From an uncultured bacterium (GTDB lineage Bacteria; Cyanobacteriota; Vampirovibrionia; Gastranaerophilales; Gastranaerophilaceae), in NCBI GenBank assembly GCA_900551675.1, contig URXH01000003.1:1-52064 (forward strand): 52,064 nucleotides of DNA. Direction: 5' to 3'. The notes beneath the pieces are model-generated. The model was not told where the DNA came from. It did no database searches and saw only the letters and a list, made by a program, of their open reading frames with translations. Below, piece after piece: positions 6,958 through 15,208 of the stretch; position 1 is the first letter of the stretch, and every line of letters begins with the position of its first letter. A program made the translations under genes and the position numbers.

Positions 6958-9138
6958 TATCAATATTAAACTAAAAATATACGAGCTTACAAGTCCCAGT
7001 GCAAGGACTATGCCGAGCGAACTTATCAGCTTAAATCCCGCAAACCCCAGAAGTGCAAATGAAAATACAGTTGTCAAACACGACATTAAAACCGCATCGG
7101 CAGATTTTTTGTTCCCGCCGAATCTGAATACCGAATAATCAAGTCCGAAGCCGATTATCAAAAATATTGCAAGCAGATGGAAAAGGTTTACCGGACAGTT
7201 AAAAAGTCCGAGCATCCCGAAAACAAATAAAACAGCACAAATTGAGGGCGAAATTATTTTTAACGCGGATCTGAAATCGTAGATTTTTGCTAAAAGAAGA
7301 TATAAAAATACAAAAATCGGCAAAAGCAGGCTCAAACATATTATTCTGCATTTTCTAAGCTGCGATGATATGTCTTTTTGGAGAGATATTAAACGTGCTC
7401 CGTTGATTGAAACACCTTCATAATCATTTAAAACCATTATTGAAGTATTTTTATCAATCAAAAAATTCTTTTTTAACAAATCAAAATTATTGTTAAGGGT
7501 TAAAAATCCTCTGTCATTTTTTTCTTTAGTCAGTTTAATTCTCTGTGATTCGGGCAAGAATACCGCATATTCCTCGATTTTGTCTTTGTAAAGCTGTTTT
7601 CTTAAATACTGGTTTGATTTCTGGCGTTTAACAGACGGAATATATCGGCTCAATGCCTGATAAGTAACATTTTCACTCTCAAGCTTATCTGAAATTGCTT
7701 CTTCTTTTTCTAATATATCTTGAAGATTCTCCCCCTTAACAACAAAAAATGAAATGTCGCTGCCGGTTCCTGCAAGTTCTCCGAAAAGTTTTTCCGCATT
7801 AACAAGAAATTTTGGCGGAACGTACATGTTTTTTATGTTGTCGTCAAAGCTTATGCGGGAAAATGCAAAGATAAGGATTATACAAGCAATTACGGGTATA
7901 ATAAACTTGTTGGGAGGGTTGATTTTTTTAAATATTGAAACAAAACATTCAACCATTTTCCGTAATAGATCTGCCTTCCTGTCATCCTGCCTTTTTGCCT
8001 TCTTAAATATATAAGGATAAAAAAGAACAACGATTGAATATACGGTTACAAGTCCTGTTATCGTAAATACCGAAATTTGTTTTAAAAGTATGAAATTCGC
8101 AAATAAAAGAACCACAAAAGCGCCGACAGTTGTTAAAAGACTGACCGAAAGGCTTTTAAAAATTTCTTTTAATGCATCTTGTCCTGACTTGTTCGATTGA
8201 AGTGATACAAAATAATGAAGCGAATAGTCGACACAAATTCCGATTAGTGTTGTTGAAAATACAAATGTCAAAATATGTATATCTTTAAATATTAAAGATA
8301 CCATGCTCCAGCCCGCGAAAATTCCTGCTCCAATGCTGACGGAAATCGGGATTAAAGGAATAATTGATCCGAAATAAAAATACACAAGGCATATTATAAA
8401 AATAATCGAAAGAATGCTTATCAGATTAATTTCAAAAATGGAATGACTGCTTGCAAAATAAGAGTGCACCGGAGCACCTGCAAGATAAACATTTGTACCG
8501 TCTTTTGAAAATTCTTTTTGAATTGCCGTAAGTTTTTTAACCTCATCATTTAGAACAGAAGGCGACAGAGCAATTTCGCTGTCAACATTCAGCATAATCA
8601 GACTGTAGTATTTTTTGTTAAATTGTACGGGAGTAAAATTTGAAACCTCTTTTCTATCCGAAAGCCCCATCACAAAATCAGTCAACAGAAGAAATGGATC
8701 TTCTTCTATTGATCCTATCGGCGGCATAATAGGATTATACAGAGCTTCCAGTCCTTTTTCTTCAACAACATCATACTGTTTGTTTATTAAAAGCCTCCGC
8801 ATTTCAGGAGAAAGCAGATTGTTATGGTATTTTTCATAATCCGACAAAACGCCTGTAATATTTACATCTGATGTATAAAAAACGTTTTTATCGAGTTTTG
8901 CATATATGGTTTTTGCAATTTCTTCCGACTTTTCGGGATTTTCATTTTCAATTATAACGTTAATCCTTGCAGAAAATTTACTGCTCAAGTCTACAAGAAT
9001 ATTATCTTCCGTTGAGGAAAATACTGCTTTCAGAATATTTGTTTCGGTATCTGCAGGTCTTAAAAACACCAGAACCCCGAGAGTTACAAGCATTAACATA
9101 AAAAATATTCTTAAAATATTAATTAATTTGCTGTGCAT
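6940..9138 (-). CDS. MMPL/RND-type lipid exporter
   Basis: 732 residues organised as two repeats. Each has one N-terminal helix (residues 10-26 and about 400-425), a large periplasmic domain and a block of five or six helices (about 235-380 and 590-730). The charged GICVDYSLHYF and GFGLDYSVFRF segments are the conserved Asp-Tyr motifs of MMPL proton-driven transporters (COG4258 type). The inferred role is to move the polyene-like or other acyl product of this operon across the inner membrane toward the LolA-like carrier. The start overlaps the end of the carrier gene by 16 bases, so translation is coupled. The very end of the protein is encoded within a repeat element. Confidence 0.85.
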   Translation of the reverse strand: MHSKLINILRIFFMLMLVTLGVLVFLRPADTETNILKAVFSSTEDNILVDLSSKFSARINVIIENENPEKSEEIAKTIYAKLDKNVFYTSDVNITGVLSDYEKYHNNLLSPEMRRLLINKQYDVVEEKGLEALYNPIMPPIGSIEEDPFLLLTDFVMGLSDRKEVSNFTPVQFNKKYYSLIMLNVDSEIALSPSVLNDEVKKLTAIQKEFSKDGTNVYLAGAPVHSYFASSHSIFEINLISILSIIFIICLVYFYFGSIIPLIPISVSIGAGIFAGWSMVSLIFKDIHILTFVFSTTLIGICVDYSLHYFVSLQSNKSGQDALKEIFKSLSVSLLTTVGAFVVLLFANFILLKQISVFTITGLVTVYSIVVLFYPYIFKKAKRQDDRKADLLRKMVECFVSIFKKINPPNKFIIPVIACIILIFAFSRISFDDNIKNMYVPPKFLVNAEKLFGELAGTGSDISFFVVKGENLQDILEKEEAISDKLESENVTYQALSRYIPSVKRQKSNQYLRKQLYKDKIEEYAVFLPESQRIKLTKEKNDRGFLTLNNNFDLLKKNFLIDKNTSIMVLNDYEGVSINGARLISLQKDISSQLRKCRIICLSLLLPIFVFLYLLLAKIYDFRSALKIISPSICAVLFVFGMLGLFNCPVNLFHLLAIFLIIGFGLDYSVFRFGGNKKSADAVLMSCLTTVFSFALLGFAGFKLISSLGIVLALGLVSSYIFSLILIQKVGR

Positions 9139-9647
9139 TTAAAAGAAATATCCGTAATTCCGTTTTTTATAGTATCAATTTTTATATTATCAATATCTGT
9201 TTTGCCTTTAATGATAATATTATTAAGCTGTGAAGAAACAGCAGAACCTTTTTTAGGTTTCAGACCGACAATCCATTTTTCATTTTCGTTTTTGTAATAC
9301 AGATTGAAATTTTTATCTAAATAGGCGTAATTTTTATTTGAAATAGCAACAATTACATCATTCATCTGTCTGTTTTGAGATGATGTGTAAGAGACAGTGG
9401 ATTTTATCGGGTATAAAGTTTCAAAAATTGCGCCTTTATCTTTGATAAATTTAAAATTTCCGCCGGATTTTAAAACAGTTGAGCTTATATATTTTTCCTG
9501 CTCAAATTTGCAGGATGCGTTTTTCAATTCAGGCATCAGTTTAGAAATTTCTTTGCTTGTTGACGGATGATTAAAAATATCGTCAGATGCAAGGCATAAG
9601 TTTACTCCTGCTAAAATTAAAATTGTGAGAACTAAAATTTTATGCAT
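9123..9647 (-). CDS. LolA-like periplasmic lipid carrier
   Basis: About 174 residues from the ATG at 9647. This start is chosen because it begins a clear Sec signal peptide (MHKILVLTILILAGVNLCLA, then SDD) and has a GGAGG ribosome site three bases upstream. The longer upstream reading frame has neither. The mature part reads as a LolA/COG2834 half-barrel: FEQEKYISSTVLKSGGNFKF is the usual 'F.Q.K.l......SG.f.f' pattern. It should carry a lipid or acylated product from the MMPL exporter across the periplasm. The start overlaps the thioesterase stop by 8 bases and the end overlaps the exporter start by 16 bases. Confidence 0.8.
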   Translation of the reverse strand: MHKILVLTILILAGVNLCLASDDIFNHPSTSKEISKLMPELKNASCKFEQEKYISSTVLKSGGNFKFIKDKGAIFETLYPIKSTVSYTSSQNRQMNDVIVAISNKNYAYLDKNFNLYYKNENEKWIVGLKPKKGSAVSSQLNNIIIKGKTDIDNIKIDTIKNGITDISFKCTAN

Positions 9648-10053
9648 ACTCCTCCAGTTTTTCAACAAATTTTTTCGGTGCACTGTAGATACTTTCGCCT
9701 GTTTTGGCATCAATACATATCTGCATGCTTTTTGCTTTAAAAAGTTTTTCGCCTGTTTCATTATCAAAAATATCGTATTTTATATACAAAGCAGGTTCAT
9801 ATTCGGTTATTTCCGTTATAATTTTGAGTTTCTGTCCGAATTTTGCAGACTTTATATATTTCAATTCCATAGTCGCAACAGGATAAGCAATCCCCTCATT
9901 CATCATATCCAGATACGTATAGCCGACTTTGGACAAAAGATTACATCTTGCAATTTCGAGATATTTTACATAATTCCCGTGCCATACAACCTTCATTGAA
10001 TCAGCGTCATAAAAAGGCACATCCAGTATCATTTCTGCCGAAATCTTTTTCAT
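9640..10053 (-). CDS. Hotdog-fold acyl thioesterase (4HBT/YbgC type)
   Basis: About 137 residues. The segment FYDADSMKVVWHGNYVKYLE is the YbgC/4-hydroxybenzoyl-CoA thioesterase signature, with the catalytic Asp at D18. The ATG at 10053 is preferred because it lies 7 bases after the ligase stop. The upstream in-frame ATG at 10119 would overlap the ligase by 59 bases and adds a residue stretch not typical of the family. The predicted role is hydrolysis of an acyl-ACP or acyl-CoA thioester, for product release or proofreading, within the aryl-polyene-like operon. Confidence 0.8.
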   Translation of the reverse strand: MKKISAEMILDVPFYDADSMKVVWHGNYVKYLEIARCNLLSKVGYTYLDMMNEGIAYPVATMELKYIKSAKFGQKLKIITEITEYEPALYIKYDIFDNETGEKLFKAKSMQICIDAKTGESIYSAPKKFVEKLEEYA

Positions 10054-10060
10054 AGTATTA

Positions 10061-11323
10061 TTATAAAACAAAAGTGCCGGAAGAAAAAATTTTATCACCT
10101 TTTGTAAATTTATAATCAATGGAAGTTTCCGATTTTTTCAGGTACAGGGTTACTTTTTCATCGGGTTTGATGATAGATGAAAATTTAACCTTCTTAACTT
10201 TTTGCGGTACAAAATCGAGATTAAATCCGTCTTTTATAAATTCTTTTACGAAAAATAATTGTACAACTCCCGGCAAAATCGGAAAATTTGTGAAATGTCC
10301 CCTAAAGAAATTACTTCCACGCGGAAAAATTAAATCGAATTTTGCATCTGTACTGTTTATTAAATAATCAATAACATAAGGATAAGTTATATTTGTATTA
10401 AAAATTTCTTTTATTCTTTTTCCGTTAATTTTTCCGCGTTCATTTACAGGCAGGTCAAACAAAAACCGCCATTTTTTGCAGCGTGCCGCTGCACCCGCCA
10501 TATTAGATTTTATAGTTTTTACAAGTTTAAATTTTCCGTTTTTTTCTAAAATTTGTCTGCCTTTTTCATCCAATACAACTGCCGCACAAAGTCTGTCATT
10601 CAACTTCAGGCAATATGACTTTTCAATTAAATCAGATGAATTTAAATCATTTTCAACTTCCGCTAAAGAAATGCGTTTTTCCTGAATTTTTACAATCCTG
10701 TCAAGGCGCCCTTTGACTTTAAAACCTTTATCAAAAAATTCAAGCTCATCATCTAAAACAATTTCAGGTTCGTCAAAATATTTTGATTTTACTATAATTT
10801 TATCGCTCTTAACTTCCATACAGACGTTATCAAATGGTTTTAAAATGCTGTTATGAGATTGCCTGTACGCAATTACACCGGCTTCCGAGCTTCCGTAAAT
10901 TTCCGTAACACCTTCAGATATTCCTTCAAGATATTCAAAAACTCTGTCATTAAGTGTTGCTCCGGCACTCAGTATCATTAGAGGTTTATTTTTAAATTTG
11001 AATTCATATTTAGCAAGTTTTTCAAGAAAAGACGGTGTTGAGACAAAAATAAATTTTTCGTAATCTTTTATATCTTCGGTATAAAAAATTCTTTCTTTAT
11101 CAACCCTGTACCCTGCAGCTTCCGGAAGCATAACAGTAAATGTCATGCCGTACATGTGTTCGGGACTTACTGTTGATACGATAACAGTATCAGAGGGGAA
11201 CTTGAAAAATTCAGCCATATCTCGGGCTTCTGTAATAAGCGCTTCATAACTTTTTTTAACGGTTTTTGGCTCCCCGCATGAACCTGATGTTTGGAATATA
11301 AAATGTTTTTTACTATCTTGCAT
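10061..11323 (-). CDS. AMP-ligase fused to a FabA/FabZ-like dehydratase
   Basis: 420 residues. Residues 12-20 (TSGSCGEPK) are the ANL adenylation P-loop, 143-147 (YGSSE) the acyl-binding motif, and 205-224 (GRLDRIVKIQEKRISLAEVE) the A8 hinge; GKINGK near 298 is the A10-like lysine region. Residues about 320-420 form a hotdog dehydratase, with GHFTNFPILPGV around H343. Aryl-polyene clusters encode these as separate ligase and dehydratase proteins (ApeH and ApeI types), so this is a fusion. The adenylation domain begins right at the P-loop and lacks the roughly 100 residues that normally precede it. It should activate a free acid onto an ACP of the operon. The start overlaps the membrane-protein gene by 11 bases. 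Confidence 0.8.
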   Translation of the reverse strand: MQDSKKHFIFQTSGSCGEPKTVKKSYEALITEARDMAEFFKFPSDTVIVSTVSPEHMYGMTFTVMLPEAAGYRVDKERIFYTEDIKDYEKFIFVSTPSFLEKLAKYEFKFKNKPLMILSAGATLNDRVFEYLEGISEGVTEIYGSSEAGVIAYRQSHNSILKPFDNVCMEVKSDKIIVKSKYFDEPEIVLDDELEFFDKGFKVKGRLDRIVKIQEKRISLAEVENDLNSSDLIEKSYCLKLNDRLCAAVVLDEKGRQILEKNGKFKLVKTIKSNMAGAAARCKKWRFLFDLPVNERGKINGKRIKEIFNTNITYPYVIDYLINSTDAKFDLIFPRGSNFFRGHFTNFPILPGVVQLFFVKEFIKDGFNLDFVPQKVKKVKFSSIIKPDEKVTLYLKKSETSIDYKFTKGDKIFSSGTFVL

Positions 11324-11753
11324 GCTTTTTGTGCCTTGCTCTCAAAATAATTCTTACAATATATTCTACCCCGAACATTACACCGAGTGCAATATATGAA
11401 ATACATGCATTATATAATGCCCAGATTTTCGCGGGCATGAAAACGGTTGCTATTGATATTGAAAGGTTTATGAACAAAAAAATACACCAGACATAAGTCA
11501 AATTTCGCGTGTAATTCCTTGTAAAATCATCCAGCACTCCGCCTTCCATTTTTTTTGCAAATTTTTGAATAACCGTTTCTCTGCAAAACAAAGATGCAAA
11601 AAATACACAGAAAATAAATGAATTTACAATAACAGGATAAAATTTTAACACATAAACCTTGCTGAAATGGAAAAGCAAAACAATACATAAAGTACCTGTA
11701 AACGGCAGTAAAGGTTTAAGTTTTTTTATAAAAACGGCTTGAGCTTCTGACAT
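11313..11753 (-). CDS. Small inner-membrane protein of aryl-polyene loci (COG4648-like)
   Basis: 146 residues with four likely transmembrane helices at about 12-30, 34-50, 85-105 and 112-130. The central charged loop (CRETVIQKFAKKMEGGVLDDFTRNYTRNLTYVW) is the feature that recalls the COG4648-type membrane proteins found between the ACPs and the AMP-ligase in aryl-polyene clusters. Its biochemical role is not established. Position and the ACP-ACP-membrane-ligase order support the assignment more than sequence detail does. It overlaps the downstream ligase start by 11 bases. Confidence 0.65.
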   Translation of the reverse strand: MSEAQAVFIKKLKPLLPFTGTLCIVLLFHFSKVYVLKFYPVIVNSFIFCVFFASLFCRETVIQKFAKKMEGGVLDDFTRNYTRNLTYVWCIFLFINLSISIATVFMPAKIWALYNACISYIALGVMFGVEYIVRIILRARHKKHAR

Positions 11754-11774
11754 ATTGCCTTCCGTTCTGCTGTT

Positions 11775-12023
11775 TTAAACCAGTTTTTCAACAGCTGTAA
11801 CAATATCATCCAGCGTTTTAATCTGTTTAAAATTTTCAGGCGGAATTTTTTGTCCCGTAAATTCCTGCAGTTTTACGGCCAGATCAACGGCATCAATACT
11901 ATCAAGTTCCAAATCTTCAAACAAATTTGCATCGTGCACAAGTTTGTCAGGCTCGATTTCAAAATCATCAGCCAGAATACTTTTTAAATTATCAAAGATT
12001 TCATCTTTTGTGTATTTTGCCAC
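11775..12023 (-). CDS. Acyl carrier protein (second)
   Basis: 82 residues with the phosphopantetheine attachment motif LELDSIDAVDL, serine at position 42. It is acidic and predicted to be all helical, as expected for ACPs. It lies 16 bases downstream of the first ACP. Aryl-polyene operons also carry two ACP genes in this order, with the same LDSIDAVDL motif; housekeeping fatty-acid ACPs more often read LGADSLDTVEL. It should hold the growing or loaded acyl chain for the ligase, dehydratase and thioesterase of the operon. Confidence 0.9.
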   Translation of the reverse strand: MAKYTKDEIFDNLKSILADDFEIEPDKLVHDANLFEDLELDSIDAVDLAVKLQEFTGQKIPPENFKQIKTLDDIVTAVEKLV

Positions 12024-12039
12024 TTATGCCAATCCTTTT

Positions 12040-12306
12040 TTATTTTTGTTCAGAGCTCTTGCAGCTTCTGATATAGTCAGCTATAGTCTTAACAGAGTAG
12101 AAATGTTTTTTATTTTCTTCTTTATCTTCGCTTAAATCAATATGATATTTTTTTTTCAAAGCCATACCGAGTTCTAAAGCATCGATACTGTCTAAGCCGA
12201 GTCCGCTGATAAATAACGGCTCATCATCTTTAATATCATCAGTTGTTATGTCCTCTAATTCAAGCGATTCAATAATTAAAGTTTTAATTTCTTTTTCCAG
12301 ACACAT
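12040..12306 (-). CDS. Acyl carrier protein (first)
   Basis: 88 residues. The motif LGLDSIDALELGMALKKKY places the phosphopantetheine serine at position 40. An extra charged stretch (SEDKEENKKHFYSV) lies before the last helix, a feature of the first ACP of aryl-polyene loci. An AGGTG ribosome site precedes the ATG. It is the first gene of the operon that runs down to 4847, behind the promoter at 12353-12325. Confidence 0.88.
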   Translation of the reverse strand: MCLEKEIKTLIIESLELEDITTDDIKDDEPLFISGLGLDSIDALELGMALKKKYHIDLSEDKEENKKHFYSVKTIADYIRSCKSSEQK

Positions 12307-12324
12307 CTTAATTCACCTAATATA

Positions 12325-12353
12325 TTTATAACTTAATTGATAAGTAAAGTCAA
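12325..12353 (-). promoter_or_regulatory. Promoter of the aryl-polyene-like operon
   Basis: On the minus strand TTGACT (12353-12348), a 17-base spacer and TATAAA (12330-12325) precede the first ACP gene. The -35 box begins only five bases past the stop codon of the TIGR02757 gene, so the ACP operon probably has independent transcription. Start would fall near 12318. Confidence 0.65.
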
Positions 12354-12358
12354 ATTTG

Positions 12359-13114
12359 TTATTTTGCTGTTTTATGTGTTACTCCGTATCCAAACATGGC
12401 AAAGTCGTATTTTGCAGGATCTTCAGGGTCAAATTTACGGAGATTTTCAGTTATTTCAAGAACTGATTTAAAATCATTTGCATTACGTGTTAAAAGCCCC
12501 ATTTCACGTGAAAGCCTTGCGACATGAGTATCAAGAGGGATTAAAAGTTCAGACGGCTTCATAAAGTCCCATAATCCGAAATCCACAGGACCTTTTCTGA
12601 CCATCCAGCGAAGATACATACACATACGCTTCATAGCACTGCCTTTGCGGGCATCCGGTATCATAAATTTGAATCCCTGAGAGTCGTTATTTGTAGCTTG
12701 TGCATAAAAGAAATCCGTTACAGGTATAAACATATTACCTTCAATCGGATTTTGGTAACCGTATTTAAAAAGTTCCTCCAGGCCGCCGCTTTTGGAATAT
12801 AAATTCCTGAGTATAGTAAAAATTTGAGCAAAATCATCAGGTTTACCAAAACGGTAATTAAAATCCCCGAGAATTTTAGGTTCAAAATTCAGAATAAAAT
12901 TCAAAGGTTCATTCTGTGCGATCTCAAATAGAGTGTCTAATTTTTTCAAAAAAACTTCGCGTCTGCCGTATGCCACAAGAGAGGCAATAAAACCTGCAAT
13001 TTCAATATCTTTTTTTTCAGTAAATCTATTCGGAACGCGAACGGGATCGTCTTTTATAAAATCAATATTTTCATAAGTTTCAGCTAATTTGTCAATTTCG
13101 GTTTTTGTAATCAT
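12359..13114 (-). CDS. TIGR02757 (DUF2400) family protein
   Basis: 251 residues. The opening pattern (DPVRVPNRFTEKKDIEIAGFIASLVAYGRREVF), the FNYRFGKPDDF block, and the late RWMVRKGPVDFGLW with LIPLDTHVARLSREMGLL are characteristic of the TIGR02757/DUF2400 proteins. These resemble base-excision glycosylases of the HhH-GPD type in the DTHVARLSR region. No experimental function is known to me; DNA or nucleotide metabolism is a guess from that resemblance. It overlaps tadA by 23 bases, so it is translated with tadA and the two-component genes. Confidence 0.8.
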   Translation of the reverse strand: MITKTEIDKLAETYENIDFIKDDPVRVPNRFTEKKDIEIAGFIASLVAYGRREVFLKKLDTLFEIAQNEPLNFILNFEPKILGDFNYRFGKPDDFAQIFTILRNLYSKSGGLEELFKYGYQNPIEGNMFIPVTDFFYAQATNNDSQGFKFMIPDARKGSAMKRMCMYLRWMVRKGPVDFGLWDFMKPSELLIPLDTHVARLSREMGLLTRNANDFKSVLEITENLRKFDPEDPAKYDFAMFGYGVTHKTAK

Positions 13115-13529
13115 TTCTCAGCTCCTTGAAATATTCCTTTAATATTTTATCACACTCTTCTTCCATAATTCCGCCATAAACTTTCATATTTGAATTCGCA
13201 AGTTTTCTCACATCAATAACGGAGCCTAAAGCGCCGTAGTTATGGTCATAAGATCCGAAATAAACAGTTTTTATCCGCGCGGAAACTATTGCCCATGCGC
13301 ACATGGGACAGGGTTCAAGAGTAACATACATTTCACAGTCATCTAACCTCCAGCGTCCGAGTTTTTGTTCTGCTTCCCGTATTGCAAGAATTTCTGCGTG
13401 GGCTGTTACATCATTAAGTGTTTCTTTCTGGTTAAATGTCTCTGCTATAACCTCTCTGTCTTTAATTATCAAGGCTCCGACAGGAATTTCTCCCTTGGCG
13501 TTGTTTGCTAACTTGATTGCACGTTCCAT
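13092..13529 (-). CDS. tadA: tRNA-specific adenosine deaminase
   Basis: 145 residues with the zinc-binding deaminase signature: HAEILAIREAE (His ligand and catalytic Glu) and TLEPCPMCAWAIV (two Cys ligands). YFGSYDHNYGALGSV is the following conserved block. TadA converts A34 to inosine in tRNA-Arg(ACG). Length and motifs match the family. Its ATG directly abuts the stop of the histidine-kinase gene, so it is coupled to a signalling operon, an uncommon neighbourhood for a housekeeping tRNA-editing enzyme. Confidence 0.93.
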   Translation of the reverse strand: MERAIKLANNAKGEIPVGALIIKDREVIAETFNQKETLNDVTAHAEILAIREAEQKLGRWRLDDCEMYVTLEPCPMCAWAIVSARIKTVYFGSYDHNYGALGSVIDVRKLANSNMKVYGGIMEEECDKILKEYFKELRNDYKNRN

Positions 13530-15203
13530 TTATACATTCTCCGAAATTTTAGCAAGCTTGAACGTCAATTCAACGCAGAAACCGCAATTTTTATCGCTGT
13601 GTAATTTAATTTCGCCGTTCATTGCCTCTACAAGTCCTTTGACAATAAACAACCCCAGACCTGTGCCGCGTGTTGTTCTTGTTGTGTTGTCGTCAAGGCG
13701 GACAAATTTTTCGAAAAGCTTTTTCAACTGTTTTGGCGGAATAACTTTGCAGTCATTCTTTACAAATATTTTAGCAGTATCATCTAAAACAGCAGTATCT
13801 ACTACAATTTTGGAGTCATCTGCTCCGTATTTCGCTGCATTTTCAAGCAAATTTACAAATACCTGAAGCAGTCTGTCTTTATCTGCTTCTATAAGTGGAA
13901 AATCTTCACCTATATTGAAGATAATTTCTTTGTTATCTTTATTTTTTATCAGAACCCGCGCTTCTTCAAGTATTTCAGGCAGCCAAACCTGTTCAATATT
14001 CGTCCTTAAACGCATGCCTTCAATATCGGGTATTGTAAGCAAATCTTCAATCAGACGTTTCAGGCGTTCGGACTGCTCTTTTATTATCCGCAATGATTTT
14101 TGCTTTGTTTCTTCATCAATCGTAATATCCTGACGCATTAATCTTGTTGTGTAGCCCTGAATGCTTGTCAAAGGTGTTCTGAGTTCATGGCTTACCGTAT
14201 CAATTAAGTTTGAACGAAATTCATTCAACTCTTTGAGTTCAACGTTATTTTTCTTTAATTGAATATAGGATTTGTGGATTTCAGTTGCCATACGGTTGAA
14301 TTCAAATGCAAGAAATATAATTTCATGCGGGGTGAATGCTGTTGTTAAAAGCCTTATCTGACGTTCGTAATTACCTTTTGAAATCGCAATAATCCCTTTA
14401 AACAACTGTCTTATATTGATATAAAGGTAATATGTATACAACCCGACAACAAAAATAATTGTAAAAGTTGCAAATAAAAAGGATAGAATAATTTTTAAAC
14501 TGTTATTTGTAATAGCTTTTTTAGTAATTTTTTCGGTTGTGTTTACAATGATCGTAATTTCAGGGTCGACTTTTGAAACATACACAAGCGGCTGGTTTTT
14601 TACATCACCGAAAATTACGGGTTTATCTTTTTTCAATTTGTCAGGCAGAAGAGAAATTGTTTTTTTATAAGCATCTTCAGTGTAATTGTGTTCTGCAATC
14701 AAATAGCCGTCTTTTGTGAGAACGTAAATCTGTCTTTTTTCATCAGCTAAGGAACGAAATAATTCATCTTTAACCGCATCAAGTTTATAAGTTGCCACAA
14801 GATATTGATTATTAGATATTTTTAGGGGAAAAGTCGCTTTTTTATTAAGAGTATTCTGCCTGTCTATTTCAGCCAACTGTTTTTCATCTGCCAGCTCCAA
14901 ATCTTCACAGTCGGGAAGAGTTTTTGCAATTGAATTAAGATAAGCGTTTTTTGCTTTTTTGGTCGGGAAATACTGCAGTGAAAAGACAGCCTGTTCAAGA
15001 TTGCTTGTAACAGTTTTATTGAAAAAATCTATTTCATCCGATACCATATTCGCAATCAAAACAGCAGATTCTCTGAGCTGGTATCTCATAGACTGCTGGT
15101 TAATATTGTTTATAATAAAACCGCTGATTGTCATCGGAACAACAACAGCAAAAATAAATACGATTGCAATTTGTTCAACAATTTTTAAATGTTTCCCGAA
15201 CAT
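13530..15203 (-). CDS. Membrane sensor histidine kinase
   Basis: 557 residues: helix 1 (about 8-32), an extracytoplasmic sensing region of roughly 200 residues (33-236, Cache-like), helix 2 (237-262), HAMP (about 265-318), HisKA with SHELRTP (phospho-acceptor H339), and HATPase_c with N-box VNLLENAAKYG and G2 box RGTGLGLFIVKGL. The G1 region reads VKNDCKVIPPKQL and lacks the glycines of DxGxG, so ATP-lid behaviour may be unusual. It lies 5 bases downstream of its response regulator and abuts tadA. The signal is unknown. Confidence 0.9.
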   Translation of the reverse strand: MFGKHLKIVEQIAIVFIFAVVVPMTISGFIINNINQQSMRYQLRESAVLIANMVSDEIDFFNKTVTSNLEQAVFSLQYFPTKKAKNAYLNSIAKTLPDCEDLELADEKQLAEIDRQNTLNKKATFPLKISNNQYLVATYKLDAVKDELFRSLADEKRQIYVLTKDGYLIAEHNYTEDAYKKTISLLPDKLKKDKPVIFGDVKNQPLVYVSKVDPEITIIVNTTEKITKKAITNNSLKIILSFLFATFTIIFVVGLYTYYLYINIRQLFKGIIAISKGNYERQIRLLTTAFTPHEIIFLAFEFNRMATEIHKSYIQLKKNNVELKELNEFRSNLIDTVSHELRTPLTSIQGYTTRLMRQDITIDEETKQKSLRIIKEQSERLKRLIEDLLTIPDIEGMRLRTNIEQVWLPEILEEARVLIKNKDNKEIIFNIGEDFPLIEADKDRLLQVFVNLLENAAKYGADDSKIVVDTAVLDDTAKIFVKNDCKVIPPKQLKKLFEKFVRLDDNTTRTTRGTGLGLFIVKGLVEAMNGEIKLHSDKNCGFCVELTFKLAKISENV

Positions 15204-15208
15204 AAGAC

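Noticed and set aside
9648..9767. Extended N-terminus of the LolA-like protein
   Set aside because: It overlaps the thioesterase gene in another frame, and places the signal peptide 40 residues inside the protein.
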